DNA from: Alphaproteobacteria bacterium
Lineage (GTDB): Bacteria; Pseudomonadota; Alphaproteobacteria; Paracaedibacterales; JAKBAR01
Direction of reading: 5' to 3'
Assembly: GCA_019745755.1 (NCBI GenBank)
Contig: JAIESS010000030.1
Span: forward strand, 1-5,331
DNA: 5,331 nucleotides
In this document: in pieces, positions 5,281-5,331 of the stretch
Layout of the letters: every line of letters starts with the position of its first letter
How positions within the stretch are numbered: the first letter of the stretch is position 1
Made by a program: the position numbers and the translations under genes
The notes under the pieces: model-generated
Databases searched by the model: none
Told to the model about the DNA's origin: nothing
The model's input: only the letters and a program-made list of their open reading frames with translations

Positions 5281-5331
5281 CTTCTTATTTTTTTGTCTCC
5301 ATGCTCTTCTTACACTGCTCATAAACAACCC

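Noticed and set aside
5256..5324. Plus-strand 22-codon frame beginning MKLRKNF
   Set aside because: It is short, lacks a Shine-Dalgarno sequence and spans the inverted repeat at 5264-5280. Chance is the simpler explanation.
5254..5331. Minus-strand frame open from the right edge (25 codons to TAA), and a second one ending at 5285
   Set aside because: Either could be the tail of a gene beyond the window, but two frames are open at once, both are short, and neither peptide is recognisable. No call can be supported.

Overview
The window most likely comes from an alphaproteobacterium. The best evidence is the Obg GTPase at the left edge, whose run into the G domain (WVW.QLKLIADAGLVGLPNAGKS) reads like the alphaproteobacterial form. 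The moderate to low G+C, together with secreted proteins of no recognised family, would fit a host-associated lineage such as Holosporales. That narrower placement is inference.

Layout, left to right. (1) The 3' part of obg (+), ending in an intrinsic terminator that overlaps its stop codon. (2) Converging on it, a small gene (892-1362, -) for an exported, cysteine-containing protein that I do not recognise. (3) A compact divergent intergenic region (1363-1470) in which promoters for both directions can be read, with overlapping -35 boxes. (4) A tightly coupled operon (+) encoding a complete polar amino acid ABC importer: a lipoprotein-type family 3 solute-binding protein, a HisM/GlnP-type permease and a GlnQ-type ATPase. 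The genes overlap by 1 and 8 bases. (5) A gene-free stretch of about 460 bases (3577-4039). It starts with an orphan Shine-Dalgarno sequence, continues into a G+C-rich block unlike its surroundings, and ends with a strong terminator serving the gene on the right. (6) A minus-strand gene (4040-5149) for a 369-residue secreted protein of unknown function, with coiled-coil-like ends and a possible internal repeat. (7) Its upstream region (5150-5331), which carries a good ribosome binding site, two perfect inverted repeats and a tandem 10-bp direct repeat.

How the genes work together: the binding protein captures an amino acid outside the inner membrane, the permease (probably a homodimer, since only one permease gene is present) forms the channel, and the ATPase powers import. 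Obg is an essential ribosome-assembly GTPase and has no evident link to the importer. The two unknown secreted proteins and the anomalous block at 3605-3845 are the parts not explained by known families. I found no clear undescribed multi-gene system. The unidentified block and the 369-residue protein are the best leads.
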